From NCBI GenBank assembly GCA_039960995.1, contig JBDVKF010000093.1, positions 6,186-70,185 of the forward strand: 64,000 nucleotides of DNA, given 5' to 3'. The position numbers and the translations under genes were made by a program. This DNA is from JABSSA01 sp039960995. GTDB lineage: Bacteria; Pseudomonadota; Alphaproteobacteria; Rhodobacterales; Rhodobacteraceae. The notes beneath the pieces were generated by a model, which saw only the letters and a program-made list of their open reading frames with translations, ran no database searches and was not told the DNA's origin. Of the stretch, positions 36,582-45,913 are shown one piece after another. Each line of letters opens with the position of its first letter. The first letter of the stretch is position 1.

Positions 36582-38117
36582 TCAATCGTCCCTAGCAAGT
36601 GGGAGGTACTTGAACGCCCAATCGTTATAGGTGGTTTCGCCCCGATACCAAACGACGTGCGCGCCGGGGTCTTCGTCGTGATTCCAACGCGGTCGCTGCC
36701 CTTGCAGATCGCTCTTTAAAACAAGGTGTCGGCGTTTCTGACTGAGGTGAATGCGTTCTGCCAGATCTGCACTGTCCCAACGTTTTGTTACCAAGGCGTG
36801 CAGCCGGGTTTCCTCTGCGGCGTGTTCTGCCAATCCTGCAAGATTTCGCTGTTCTGACGGATCGTTTTCCACGTCAAAAAGAAGCGGTGGGTCAGCGCTG
36901 GAATAGATGTATTTGAATGGTCCTTGCCGGACCATAAAGATCGGTGCGGTTGTCGCTTCGGCAAGGTATTCCGCATATATGGGACGGTTGGGTTCGGCGG
37001 ACAGCTTGGTGGCAAGGTCTTCACCGTCCAAAGTTTCAACAGGCGACGTCCAACCAGCCCCCTCAGCGATACCCATAAAGGTTGGCAACAGATCAACCAG
37101 CGAAGCTGGTGTTGATGCGTGGCCCGACTTGAAGGCACCGCCGGTGATGATAAGCGGCACCTTCAATGATGGTTCAAAAAAGTGCTTCTTGAACCACATC
37201 CCTCGTTCGCCCAGCATTTCGCCATGATCGGATGTAAAGACAATGACAGTGTTGTCGCGTTGTCCTGTACGTTCAAGAGTCTCCAGCAGTTCGCCGATTT
37301 TACCATCAAGGTAGCTGATCGAACCGTAATAAGCACGCCGCGCAGTCAGGATATCTGCGTCGTCGAAACGCACGTTTAACATCCCAAAATCGGACAATAA
37401 TCGCACAGAATGGGCGTCATGTTCGTTCTCGGGCAGGGCGGGGACGTCAGGTAAGGGAATGTCGATGTTGTCGTAAAGGTCCCAGAATTCCTTTTTGCAC
37501 AGATAGGGTTCATGGGGATGTGTGAAGGAGACCTGCAAAAAGAACGGGCGTTTGTCTGCGCTACGGGCGATATCATAGAGGTGCTGGACGGCATGGAATG
37601 TCACCAAGTCATCAAAATCGATTTGCATTGACCGCTCGCAAACGCCAGCAATTGTGACTGAACGCGGATCATTTGTGTCTCGCTCGCCTTCGTCCTCCCA
37701 GTTCGGAACCCAAGAGAAATCGGCAGGATAAAGATCTGGGGTCAGACGGCGTTCAAAGCCATGATGCTGGTCGGGACCAATGAAATGCATTTTGCCAGAC
37801 AGCGCGGTTTGGTATCCGGCGGCGCGCAAATAGTGGGCATAGGTTGGGATGGAAGCGGCCAGTTCTGCGGCATTGTCATACGCCCCAATTTCCGAACACA
37901 GTTTCCCCGTCGCCATTGATGCGCGCGAAGGGGAACACAGCGGAAAATTGCAATAAGCAGTCTCAAACACGGTGCCTTCTGCGGCAAGGCGATCAAGGTT
38001 TGGGGCGTGGACGACCTGGTCGCCATAGCACCGCAAAAACTGCGCTGCCAACTGATCGACCTGAATGAAAAGGATGTTCGGCTTCACAGGTTGGCCCTTT
38101 GGAATGCGTCGAAACAT
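36582..38117 (-). CDS. betC: Sulfatase, probable choline-sulfatase
   Basis: A 511-residue type I sulfatase without signal peptide, fitting a cytosolic choline-sulfatase. It has NILFIQVDQLAAQFL, the formylglycine motif CSPSRASMATG with the modified Cys at residue 61, GKMHFIGPDQHHGFERR, and FTSDHGEMLGERGMWFKKHFFEPSLKVPLII. A choline-sulfatase-like C-terminal region (WYRGETTYNDWAFKYLP) follows. It would release sulfate and choline from choline-O-sulfate, an osmolyte. A GTG at 38087 (AAAGGG seven bases upstream) would start right at KPNILF and may be the true start. Other betaine genes are absent here. A different sulfate or phosphonate ester substrate cannot be excluded. Confidence 0.85.
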   Translation of the reverse strand: MFRRIPKGQPVKPNILFIQVDQLAAQFLRCYGDQVVHAPNLDRLAAEGTVFETAYCNFPLCSPSRASMATGKLCSEIGAYDNAAELAASIPTYAHYLRAAGYQTALSGKMHFIGPDQHHGFERRLTPDLYPADFSWVPNWEDEGERDTNDPRSVTIAGVCERSMQIDFDDLVTFHAVQHLYDIARSADKRPFFLQVSFTHPHEPYLCKKEFWDLYDNIDIPLPDVPALPENEHDAHSVRLLSDFGMLNVRFDDADILTARRAYYGSISYLDGKIGELLETLERTGQRDNTVIVFTSDHGEMLGERGMWFKKHFFEPSLKVPLIITGGAFKSGHASTPASLVDLLPTFMGIAEGAGWTSPVETLDGEDLATKLSAEPNRPIYAEYLAEATTAPIFMVRQGPFKYIYSSADPPLLFDVENDPSEQRNLAGLAEHAAEETRLHALVTKRWDSADLAERIHLSQKRRHLVLKSDLQGQRPRWNHDEDPGAHVVWYRGETTYNDWAFKYLPLARDD

Positions 38118-38231
38118 ATACTATCTGTGGCTTACATGACAGCAAGGCAAAATTCCTGTCTAGTCTGCCTGTTTTTCTGGTCCCTTGGGTTGGTCCAAGC
38201 GATCAATGGAAGGCGCGGCTCAAGCCTCGAT

Positions 38232-39116
38232 CTATCCGCGTTTCTTATTTTCAAACGCGGCAAATAGGACCCCCGCTAGGATAAGGGGTAATGCCCAGAG
38301 AAACGCTGACGAAAGTTGCAGCCGGAAGATGAACAAATCCGCCAGGATGGGCCAGAGCAAGGCGAGGTATTCAAAGGGGGCAAGTCTTGATGCCTCAGCA
38401 AAGCGAAACGCCAGTGTCATCGCGATGTGGGCGAAACCGCCAAACAAGCCCGCCGCGATCAACCAAACCAATATTCGGCCTTCCGGGATCACCCATCCCA
38501 GCGGAAGGGTGAACAAGGCGCCGATCATCGACGCGAGAACGAAATAGAGGGCAATCGCGCCGGGGCTTTCGGTCTTGTTTAGATTGCGCACCATGATCAA
38601 GGCCAGCGCTGAAAGCACCGCTGAAACCAAACCAATGATGTATCCGATCAATCGCTCTGGGTTATTTGAACTGCTATTAATCTCCGGCCCGACCAGGACG
38701 ATGACACCGGCAAACCCTAAAGCCAGACCACCGATGCGCCACATCGTAAGTCTTTCGGACAAAAAGAAGAAAGCGGCGATGGCCATCAACATGGGTGAAA
38801 GTTGTGCGATCAAAATCGCTTCGGCCACATTCAGACGTGCGATTGCTGCGAAAGACGTGAATAGCGCCAGAGCCCCGAATGCCGATCGCAAGAAATGCGC
38901 GCCCGGTCTTTTGGTTGCCAATCCACTGGGAAATTCATTCCGAACCCAGAGAAAAATGATCAAGGGGATGAAGGCAAAGAACGACCGAAAGAAGACGATC
39001 TCGCCCAAGGGTACACCGTCGCTTACGGCTTTGACACTGATAAACATGCCCGCACCAAGCACACCCGATAAGATACGCAGACCGTTCCCCAGCAACGGGC
39101 GGTCTACTCGGCTCAT
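38232..39116 (-). CDS. EamA/DMT family transporter
   Basis: A 294-residue inner-membrane protein with ten hydrophobic helices and two EamA repeats (FFRSFFAFIPLIIFLWV, AEAILIAQLSPMLMAIAAFFFLSERLTMWRIGGLALGFAGVIVLVG, and the second-half FEYLALLWPILADLFIF). It overlaps the upstream permease gene by four bases and is therefore the last gene of the metal/peptide importer operon. DMT proteins export metabolites, and here it could move a metallophore or metabolite linked to the importer, by inference from context. Confidence 0.9.
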   Translation of the reverse strand: MSRVDRPLLGNGLRILSGVLGAGMFISVKAVSDGVPLGEIVFFRSFFAFIPLIIFLWVRNEFPSGLATKRPGAHFLRSAFGALALFTSFAAIARLNVAEAILIAQLSPMLMAIAAFFFLSERLTMWRIGGLALGFAGVIVLVGPEINSSSNNPERLIGYIIGLVSAVLSALALIMVRNLNKTESPGAIALYFVLASMIGALFTLPLGWVIPEGRILVWLIAAGLFGGFAHIAMTLAFRFAEASRLAPFEYLALLWPILADLFIFRLQLSSAFLWALPLILAGVLFAAFENKKRG

Positions 39117-39907
39117 CTATGCTCCCCTTCATCCGCAAGGGCATCGCGCAAGGCGTCTCCGGCAAGGTTGATGGCAAGGACACTGATGACAACGGCCAAT
39201 CCCGGCCAGATCATTTGAAGCGGCGTGGATCGCATGTGGATTCGTGCATCGAGCAACATTGTGCCCCATTCCGGCATTGGCGGTTGGACACCAAAACCGA
39301 GGAAACCAAGGGCCGAGATGCCAAGAATCGCACGCGCGAACATGCCGGTCCACACGACAGTTAGGGACGGCAAAAGCGAGGGCAAGTAATGCCAGCGCGC
39401 AATGGACCAAGGGGACATCCCGGCGAGTTTGGCTTGAATCACAAATCCTCGGGTTTGAAGTGACAGGCCAATGCCGCGCGCAACCCTTGCGTATCGCATC
39501 CAACCGGTGACGGTCAGCGCAAAGATCAAGCTCCAAGTGCTTGCCCCCAACAACCCTGCGATGACCACGGCGGCGATGAGATCTGGAAAGGCAAGAAAAG
39601 TATCCGTCGTGCGCATCACCGCCCAATCAACCAGCTTTCCACCAAGTGCTGCAGTGAGGCCGACCAAGGTGCCCATACAGAGGCCGATAAAGGAAATGAG
39701 AAAAGCCAACCCGAGTGACCACCGGGATCCGTGTAGCAACCGGGACAGTATGTCCCGCCCCAATGCGTCAGTGCCCAACAGGAATTCGCCGCTTGGAGGG
39801 GAAAGCCGCTTGGGAATATTGATCGCAGTCGGGTCATATGGAGCCACCAGTGGCCCGATCACAGCAAGAACAAGGATTGCTCCGGCCAAAGCGACAACGC
39901 TACGCAT
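39113..39907 (-). CDS. Nickel/peptide-type ABC permease, DppC/NikC class (system 1)
   Basis: A 264-residue permease from ATG 39907, which overlaps the preceding permease stop by eight bases. An upstream ATG at 39931 is possible. It contains the DppC-class N-terminal motif LLGTDALGRDILSRLLHGSRWSL after the first helix, and the C-terminal EAA-region WHYLPSLLPSLTVV and LGFLGFGVQPPMPEWGTMLLDA. It pairs with the DppB-class protein to form the pore of the first importer. Confidence 0.92.
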   Translation of the reverse strand: MRSVVALAGAILVLAVIGPLVAPYDPTAINIPKRLSPPSGEFLLGTDALGRDILSRLLHGSRWSLGLAFLISFIGLCMGTLVGLTAALGGKLVDWAVMRTTDTFLAFPDLIAAVVIAGLLGASTWSLIFALTVTGWMRYARVARGIGLSLQTRGFVIQAKLAGMSPWSIARWHYLPSLLPSLTVVWTGMFARAILGISALGFLGFGVQPPMPEWGTMLLDARIHMRSTPLQMIWPGLAVVISVLAINLAGDALRDALADEGEHR

Positions 39908-40838
39908 CGTGCTGTCCGATCCGGGGATCAATCACTTTATAGACGATATCGATGATGACGTTGATGGTTACAAAAAGCAGCGCTGTCAGGACAACGATTG
40001 CTTGCACATGAGGGAAGTCGCGGGCCTCGATTGCATTTACTAGGAATGTTCCAAGACCGGGACGGCCGAAGATGACTTCGACCATAACGGTCCCTTCAAG
40101 AAGGAAGGCCAGTTCCAATCCAAAGACAGTGACGACAGGAATGGCAGCATGTGGCGCCACGTGGTCGCGGGCTATGTTTTTTGATGATACGCCACGACGT
40201 CGGATCGCGGGAAGGAAGGGTTGGCCTTTCGCTTCTAAGATGCCGGAACGAATGATGCGGGTCAGCGATGCGGCAAGGCCCAAGCCAAGCGTGAGGGCCG
40301 GAAGAATGGCATGTGCGGGTGTGCGAGCCCCCATCGCAGGAAGCCAAGCCAAGTGCACGGCAAAGAGTAAAATGAGTAACAGCCCGAGCCAGTACGCCGG
40401 GATTGAAGCGCCCAAGGACGCGATGGCAACGGCAAAGCGGTCGAGCCATCCACCCGGTCGTTTGGTTGCGAGGATTGCCAGCGGAACTGAAATGGCAAGG
40501 CCAATAGCAAGACCGACCAAAGCCAATGGCAAGGTATAGGTTATCGCGGCCCAAAGATCGGGCCAAACCGGGCGGCCGGTGACGGCCGAGTGCCCAAAAT
40601 CAAGCGTCAGCAAGGGACCAACCCAATTTTTGAAAGCGGTCCAGAAATTGGCGTCTAATCCGACCTCTTCTCGGACCAGCTCGATGACGTCTTCTGTCAC
40701 CAAGGCATCAAATCGCGCCAACGCAATTGCTTGTGCGGGGTCACCGGGGGCATTCCAAAGCAGCGCGAACGTCACAATGGCCGTCCCAGTAAGGACAACA
40801 ACAGCTCTAAGAAGGAACCCCACCAAACTTACGATCAT
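39900..40838 (-). CDS. Nickel/peptide-type ABC permease, DppB/NikB class (system 1)
   Basis: A 312-residue permease. ATG 40838 overlaps the ATPase stop in TAATG. An 18-codon upstream extension of the frame is not family-like. It shows the DppB pattern: a first helix, then WNAPGDPAQAIAL, a long periplasmic segment, LDFGHSAVTGRPVW, SIPAYWLGLLLILLFAV, and a C-terminal VEVIFGRPGLGTFLVNAIEARDFP. The usual EAA motif is near RDHVAPHAAIPVV. Confidence 0.92.
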   Translation of the reverse strand: MIVSLVGFLLRAVVVLTGTAIVTFALLWNAPGDPAQAIALARFDALVTEDVIELVREEVGLDANFWTAFKNWVGPLLTLDFGHSAVTGRPVWPDLWAAITYTLPLALVGLAIGLAISVPLAILATKRPGGWLDRFAVAIASLGASIPAYWLGLLLILLFAVHLAWLPAMGARTPAHAILPALTLGLGLAASLTRIIRSGILEAKGQPFLPAIRRRGVSSKNIARDHVAPHAAIPVVTVFGLELAFLLEGTVMVEVIFGRPGLGTFLVNAIEARDFPHVQAIVVLTALLFVTINVIIDIVYKVIDPRIGQHDA

Positions 40839-41560
40839 TAAACCGCCTCTAGCGCCCCAAGTGCGATCGCCGCATCTCGTAGGGTTCGGCAATAATCAGT
40901 CTTGGGATTGGTCGCAAAGGTCTGTGGGTCGGCGATCTCTACAATGCGACCCGCTTTGAGAACCGCAATCTCATCGGCGTGGGCTACAGCATAGCCAAGA
41001 TCGTGTGTGACGATCAAAGCGGCAAAACCTTCCTCACGTTGTAGCTCCGCGATGAGCTTAGCTGTGTGTTTTTGAATGACGGCGTCTAGTGCTGAGAGTG
41101 GTTCATCGAACAAAACCAAAGGAGGGGCGGCGATCAATGCTCTGAGGATGCCAGCCCTTTGGGCCTGCCCGATAGAGACTTCGCTTGGTCGTCTGTCCAG
41201 AAGATCGATGGGAAGTTCGAGCCCGTCACACAGTCGCTTGAACCGTTCTTTAGGCACTTTTAAACGTTGCGCCACAATCGGTTCCATCACTGACCGCTTT
41301 AGAGGCAGGCTTGGATTGAACGCAGATCTTGGTTCTTGCATGACCAACGCAGGTCGACAGTTGGAAACGGCGCTGCCGTCCCATGTGATCGTTCCTTTCC
41401 ATGGCCGAAGCAGGCCGAGAATGGCCGTGACCAATGTGGATTTTCCTGCACCACTTTCGCCAACAACGGCCAAGGTTTTTCCGGGGGGAAGGGACAGAGA
41501 AATGTCTTCCAGCGCGACCAAATTGCCTCGCTTGACCGAAGCCTGATCCACAATCAACAT
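40838..41560 (-). CDS. ABC transporter ATP-binding protein, DppF-like (system 1)
   Basis: A 240-residue ATPase with Walker A GESGAGKST, Walker B LVLFDEPLSALD and H-loop IVTHDLGYAVAHAD. The signature segment reads SEVSIGQAQRAGI, so the canonical LSGGQ is changed to VSIGQ. It starts seven bases inside the preceding ATPase gene. With its partner it powers the first nickel/peptide-type importer. The small size and altered signature mark a divergent subgroup. Confidence 0.9.
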   Translation of the reverse strand: MLIVDQASVKRGNLVALEDISLSLPPGKTLAVVGESGAGKSTLVTAILGLLRPWKGTITWDGSAVSNCRPALVMQEPRSAFNPSLPLKRSVMEPIVAQRLKVPKERFKRLCDGLELPIDLLDRRPSEVSIGQAQRAGILRALIAAPPLVLFDEPLSALDAVIQKHTAKLIAELQREEGFAALIVTHDLGYAVAHADEIAVLKAGRIVEIADPQTFATNPKTDYCRTLRDAAIALGALEAV

Positions 41561-42237
41561 GGTAAGGCCATCCAGTTTCGGTGGGCTGCTAACGATTGTG
41601 CCGTTCGTGTTTGTGGGTTTTCCAAAATCTCTACGGTGGGGGCCCGTTCAATGATCCGCCCCTCATCCATCACCATCAATGTCGCGACCCGTCGAGCAGC
41701 AAGTCCAAGATCGTGGGTAATTAACATCATTGCGGTATCACGGTTTGCAAGATGCCGGTCAAGCAAGTCCATTGTTGCCGCAGCCACGACAGGGTCCAAG
41801 GCCGATGTGGGTTCATCCAAGACAATCAGGTCTGGCGACCCGATCAAAGACATCGCAATGACAAAGCGCTGCTGCATCCCCCGGCTCCAACCCCACGGTC
41901 GTTTGCCAAGGTCGCCCCCTTCGATCTTCAGTGCTTTGAAAAGCGCGGCTTGATCGGCTTCGCCTCGGTTCAACCCCAAGGCTTGTTCGGCCTCTTGCCA
42001 ATGAAAGGCCATGCTGCGCAGCGGGTCCAACGCCTCGTCTGGGCTTTGCGGAACATGCGCCACACTACATCCTTGCCTGCGCAAGTCGTCAATCAGAGCA
42101 TGGCCAAGGGTGGATTTTCCCGACCCCGACGAACCAACAAGCCCGATGCGGGCACCGGGCTCTAATTCAAGAGAGGTAGGATGAAGGATGGCTCGGCCCG
42201 AGCGAATTGCACTCAGGCCGGTCACTCGAAGTGTCAT
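41554..42237 (-). CDS. ABC transporter ATP-binding protein, DppD-like (system 1)
   Basis: A 227-residue ATPase, shorter than typical DppD (about 320) because the C-terminal oligopeptide-transporter extension is missing. Walker A GSSGSGKST, Walker B LIVLDEPTSALD and H-loop LITHDLGLAARR are intact. The signature region is WSRGMQQRFVIAMS, that is SRGMQ instead of SGGQ. ATG 42237 overlaps the binding-protein stop (ATGA). It works with the DppF-like ATPase next to it. Confidence 0.9.
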   Translation of the reverse strand: MTLRVTGLSAIRSGRAILHPTSLELEPGARIGLVGSSGSGKSTLGHALIDDLRRQGCSVAHVPQSPDEALDPLRSMAFHWQEAEQALGLNRGEADQAALFKALKIEGGDLGKRPWGWSRGMQQRFVIAMSLIGSPDLIVLDEPTSALDPVVAAATMDLLDRHLANRDTAMMLITHDLGLAARRVATLMVMDEGRIIERAPTVEILENPQTRTAQSLAAHRNWMALPC

Positions 42238-43757
42238 TTAACGAACTTTGTCTCGTGCGTGATCCAATATGTTTCGGTTGGATGAACGGCATAACCGGTC
42301 AATCCGGGCTTGGATACGTTGACTTGAGCGACATGGAAGACGGGGATCATGGCAGCATCTGCCGCAATGATCTTTTGTACTTCGTCATAGATCGCTTCAC
42401 GCTTTTCTTGTTCAAATGTCAGACGACCGTCACCGAGCAGTTGGTCCAAGGCAGGGTTTGCGTAATTACCTGAATTTGAACCACCGTCGGATTTCAATAG
42501 GGTCTCTAATACCGCACCGGGATCACCTTGCGGTGTGGTTACCCAAGCTTGCAAGAACATGTCGGCTTCGCCGGCAGCAATTGCGTCGTTGCTTGCACCC
42601 CATTCACCGACTTTTACATTGGCGGTCACACCGATTGCGGAAAGGAACGCTTGGGTCAATTCTGCAGTCGGCGGCAAAGCGGCACGGGACGAATAGGTCA
42701 CGATGTTGATCTCAAGCGGCTCGCCGTCAAGCATCCAGCGACCACCGTCCTTGACGGCGCCGGCTTCAGCCAACAGTTCTTCCGCTTTGGCAGGATCGTA
42801 CGGTGAAGAAACGTCCGCTGCCCAACCCTTGCCTTCTGGAAAGACAGTTTCGGCAGGTACACCACCAACACCCGAAAGCACGGCATCAACAACGCCTTGG
42901 CGGTCAATTGCCATCGAAACGGCCTGACGGATCAACGGGTTCGCCATTGGGCCATTGGCTGCGTTGACTGTATAGAAATAAAGCCGCGCGGTGGGGGCCG
43001 AAAATCCAAGTGCGCCGGTGCTTTTTATGCGATCAAAGTCGGTTTCTGGATAGTTGATCACCATGTCGACTTCACCGGCTTCGAAGGCCAGTGCAGCAGT
43101 TGCTGGATCTCCGGCCACAACGACTTTGACCTCTTCGAGGCCGGGTGTTCCAAGACGGTAATTCGGATTGGCTTCGACGCGGTAAAGCTGCTCGGGGACG
43201 GCTTCTTTAAAGATGTATGGGCCTGTCGCATTAATTGGAAACGCGTCCGAGGGTTCACCGAGAATGGCGATCCCCGGTTCAGAAAGTGTCCAAGGAAACG
43301 CAGCATTTGGGCTGTTTGTTTCAAACACAACCACATTGTCACCATCGACAGACATGCCAGCAAGATCAAGAAGCTTTGCAACACGGGCGTTGTTACCCGG
43401 ATGATCTTCGATCGAGATTGGCGCTATCGCATCAATCACGGATTGCGATGTGACCGGTGATCCATCTTGGAACGCCAGGCCATCCCGCAACGTCACACGC
43501 CACGTTGTCGGCGAAGATTGTTCGATTTTCTCTGCAAGGCGAGGATAAAGATTCAGATCGTAATCGATCCCCATCAATGTCTCGGTTACGCCGGTTTGGT
43601 TTGACATCCAGCCGTTGTAACCCGCCCGAGGGTCGGGCACTTCGTCGGTTGGGCCAAAGCCGACAGAGATCGTCAAGCTGCCCTCTTGGGCGGCTACTGG
43701 AAGGGCAGAGCCGAGCGCCACGAAGGCACTAAAGGCAAGCCGTGAAAACAGAGACAT
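42234..43757 (-). CDS. Nickel/peptide-type ABC substrate-binding protein (system 1)
   Basis: A 507-residue family 5 solute-binding protein (DppA/NikA/OppA class) with a Sec signal (MSLFSRLAFSAFVALGSALPVAAQ). Segments typical of the class are the AFQDGSPVTSQSVIDAI block, ATGPYIFKE, LIRQAVSMAIDRQGVVDAVLSG and DPAKAEELLAEAG. The ligand cannot be read off. The context of a COG0523 metallochaperone and DUF1826 argues for a metal or metal-chelate over plain peptides. It is fourth in a nine-gene operon that starts with the COG0523 gene. Confidence 0.92.
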   Translation of the reverse strand: MSLFSRLAFSAFVALGSALPVAAQEGSLTISVGFGPTDEVPDPRAGYNGWMSNQTGVTETLMGIDYDLNLYPRLAEKIEQSSPTTWRVTLRDGLAFQDGSPVTSQSVIDAIAPISIEDHPGNNARVAKLLDLAGMSVDGDNVVVFETNSPNAAFPWTLSEPGIAILGEPSDAFPINATGPYIFKEAVPEQLYRVEANPNYRLGTPGLEEVKVVVAGDPATAALAFEAGEVDMVINYPETDFDRIKSTGALGFSAPTARLYFYTVNAANGPMANPLIRQAVSMAIDRQGVVDAVLSGVGGVPAETVFPEGKGWAADVSSPYDPAKAEELLAEAGAVKDGGRWMLDGEPLEINIVTYSSRAALPPTAELTQAFLSAIGVTANVKVGEWGASNDAIAAGEADMFLQAWVTTPQGDPGAVLETLLKSDGGSNSGNYANPALDQLLGDGRLTFEQEKREAIYDEVQKIIAADAAMIPVFHVAQVNVSKPGLTGYAVHPTETYWITHETKFVK

Positions 43758-43768
43758 GGATTTTTCCT

Positions 43769-44041
43769 TCAGATTTGAGATTTAATTTTGAAATCGGTGG
43801 ATTGTCGGTCGCGGGCCAGCGTTCGAGATTCTGCATGGCTTAATGACATGAGAACCTCGGCGGAGGAAAGGCCTTTGGCCCGCGATTTCGCCCAGATGCG
43901 TCGAACCGATGCGGGGGACCATGGTAACGCTGCTTCGGACAGCCATCGCCGCAATGGGGCGGGCAGTCGGTCATATGCATGCATGTGATCGCCAGAGCGC
44001 CGTCTGCGGGGCAGGCTGCTTTGCCCAAGATTACGCTTCAT
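43769..44041 (-). CDS. Small basic protein, DUF6525-like
   Basis: A 90-residue basic protein starting MKRNLGQSSLPRRRRSGD, with the core YDRLPAPLRRWLSEAALPWSP and RRIWAKSRAKGLS. It resembles the DUF6525 family of Rhodobacteraceae, a comparison made from memory. Its ATG overlaps the stop of the DUF1826 gene by four bases and it precedes the binding-protein gene by 11 bases, so it is a firm member of the metal-linked operon. No catalytic motif is visible. An RNA- or protein-binding role is conceivable from the charge. Confidence 0.8.
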   Translation of the reverse strand: MKRNLGQSSLPRRRRSGDHMHAYDRLPAPLRRWLSEAALPWSPASVRRIWAKSRAKGLSSAEVLMSLSHAESRTLARDRQSTDFKIKSQI

Positions 44042-44673
44042 GTTTCATCTTTCGGTTCATGCACCGGATCCAATACCAAGACAAGCCGGGTCTCACCGGT
44101 GCCTTCAATCGGCGGCGATCGGTGCAGCAAACCAGAGGGCGGTTGTTCTGGGCACAATGTGCCACGCAGCAAAATGGGCGCGCCCGTTTGAACTGTGAAT
44201 ACACGCTTGGGATCGTTGCCGTCGGAAGAGATTCCATATTGTGTGCCCGTGCCGCGATACGTGCAAACCAAACGCGAAGTGATCGCGTCGATGTGGAACT
44301 TTCTACAGGCGTTGGTGGTGACAACATCCAATCGCAGCCGCAGGAAACGCGCCTGCATGAGATCAGCGAATATGTTGGCCAAAGATGTGATGTCATCCAG
44401 AAGCCATTCGCGTTCAACGCCGTCCGGCATACTCGCATTGTCGCAAAAAGCTTGGGCGGTTTTTGCAACTGCACTTGATGGCACGATCTCTCGACCAAAT
44501 GGCAGATCCTCTGGGTCAAGACCATCTAGCCATGTTTGGATATGAGGGGGCGTTTGCCTGCGCCAGATTGTTGCCGCGCTGCCCGGTCGCAAGAACGTGT
44601 TCAACGAAGCCGGATCATCGGCAATGCCGACGCCAACAGCAGCATCTTGGACGGTTTTCCTGACAAAGTTCAC
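44038..44673 (-). CDS. DUF1826 family protein
   Basis: A 211-residue protein from GTG 44673, whose GTGA overlaps the stop of the COG0523 gene. It contains the DUF1826 landmarks: SVVTTNACRKFHIDAITSRLVCTYRGTGTQY-like segment (residues about 130-160, with Cys-x-x-x-His-x-Asp) and a C-terminal LHRSPPIEGTGETRLVLVLD. DUF1826 genes commonly neighbour COG0523 zinc metallochaperones. The conserved His/Asp/Cys residues suggest metal binding or a 2-oxoglutarate-oxygenase-like fold, but the function is unknown. Confidence 0.87.
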   Translation of the reverse strand: MNFVRKTVQDAAVGVGIADDPASLNTFLRPGSAATIWRRQTPPHIQTWLDGLDPEDLPFGREIVPSSAVAKTAQAFCDNASMPDGVEREWLLDDITSLANIFADLMQARFLRLRLDVVTTNACRKFHIDAITSRLVCTYRGTGTQYGISSDGNDPKRVFTVQTGAPILLRGTLCPEQPPSGLLHRSPPIEGTGETRLVLVLDPVHEPKDET

Positions 44674-45881
44674 GCCGCTTCCTCTACGCGACGCCACACG
44701 GGGAAGGGGTCGGGGAAGTCTGGCAAGTTATCGGGACCAATGGCTGCGACCGCTGGAACCAGACAGCCGTCCAATCGCGCTTTCAATGAGGTCCAGTCAA
44801 TGCCGGCCCCGATGAACACGATTTCCTGTCGGCGATCCCCCCAAGGTTCTTGCCAATGTGCGTCCATATAGGCCCGCGCACTGTCATGTTCTGGACGGCG
44901 TTCTTTCGGGACCGAGGCCCACCAAGTGCCAAGCGGGTTAACGCTGGACAAGGCCCCGGCGAGCGAAAATTCAGCAACCCATTCAGGCCGTGTCGATATC
45001 CAGAAATGCCCTTTGGCCCGGATGACCCCGGGCAGATCACCATTCAGAACGTCTAGGATGCGTTCAGGCACAAACGGGAGACGTGCGCGGTAGACGAATG
45101 ATTGAACACCGTACTCCTCAGTTTCGGGTACATGGTCGGCAAAGCCATAGAGCTCTTTGGCCCACATCGGGTGCTCGTGCGCTTTTTCGAAATCGAAAAG
45201 GCCAGTATCAAGGATTTTATCTGCGTCGACAGAGGACTGATTGGTTTCGATAACCTCTGTATCCGCGTTGAGACTGCGGATGATTTTACGCGCGGCATCG
45301 ACCTTTTCCGGGCCAGCATCATCCACTTTATTGAGGATCACAACATCAGCAAATTCAATTTGATCGGTCAGCAAATGCACCAATGTGCGTTCGTCTTCTT
45401 CGCCCAATGTTTCACCGCGGTCCCGCAAAAAGTCGTGGGACGAGAAGTCGTTCAAAAGGTTAGCCGCATCAACAACCGTCACCATCGTATCAAGACGGGC
45501 CACGTCAGACAGGCTCAGACCGTCTTCATCGCGGAAATCGAAAGTTGCGGCGACAGGCAGTGGTTCAGATATGCCTGTGGATTCGATCAACAAATAGTCA
45601 AAGCGTTTTTCTGCCGCGAGGCGTCGGACCTCATCCAGCAAATCATCGCGCAACGTGCAGCAAATACAGCCATTCGACATCTCAACCAAAGTCTCGTCAG
45701 TCCGGCTAAGTTCTGTGTCCGCGCGTACGAGGTCGGCATCGATGTTCACTTCAGACATATCATTGACGATCACGGCCACCCGGCGACCTTCGCGGTTATT
45801 CAAAACCCGATTCAAAAGCGTGGTTTTGCCTGCCCCAAGAAATCCGGATAGGACCGTGACGGGAAGACGTGTATCTGACAT
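44670..45881 (-). CDS. COG0523 family GTPase, probable zinc metallochaperone
   Basis: A 403-residue G3E-family GTPase. Walker A GFLGAGKTT is at 13-21, the metal-binding motif GCICC follows near residue 70, and then EST, NKVD and a C-terminal CobW_C domain (about 270-390; FVYRARLPFVPERILDVLN, KGHFWISTRP). This corresponds to the ZigA/YeiR/ZagA group, which deliver zinc to client enzymes under zinc starvation. It is the first gene of the nine-gene leftward operon and faces an Rrf2 regulator across a 105-base promoter region with inverted repeats. CAGGAGCT precedes the start. Confidence 0.93.
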   Translation of the reverse strand: MSDTRLPVTVLSGFLGAGKTTLLNRVLNNREGRRVAVIVNDMSEVNIDADLVRADTELSRTDETLVEMSNGCICCTLRDDLLDEVRRLAAEKRFDYLLIESTGISEPLPVAATFDFRDEDGLSLSDVARLDTMVTVVDAANLLNDFSSHDFLRDRGETLGEEDERTLVHLLTDQIEFADVVILNKVDDAGPEKVDAARKIIRSLNADTEVIETNQSSVDADKILDTGLFDFEKAHEHPMWAKELYGFADHVPETEEYGVQSFVYRARLPFVPERILDVLNGDLPGVIRAKGHFWISTRPEWVAEFSLAGALSSVNPLGTWWASVPKERRPEHDSARAYMDAHWQEPWGDRRQEIVFIGAGIDWTSLKARLDGCLVPAVAAIGPDNLPDFPDPFPVWRRVEEAA

Positions 45882-45913
45882 GACTGAGCTCCTGAATGAA
45901 ATTGGACAGTCAC

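Noticed and set aside
43457..43732. Plus-strand ORF over the binding-protein signal peptide
   Set aside because: It is an antisense shadow with no supporting features.
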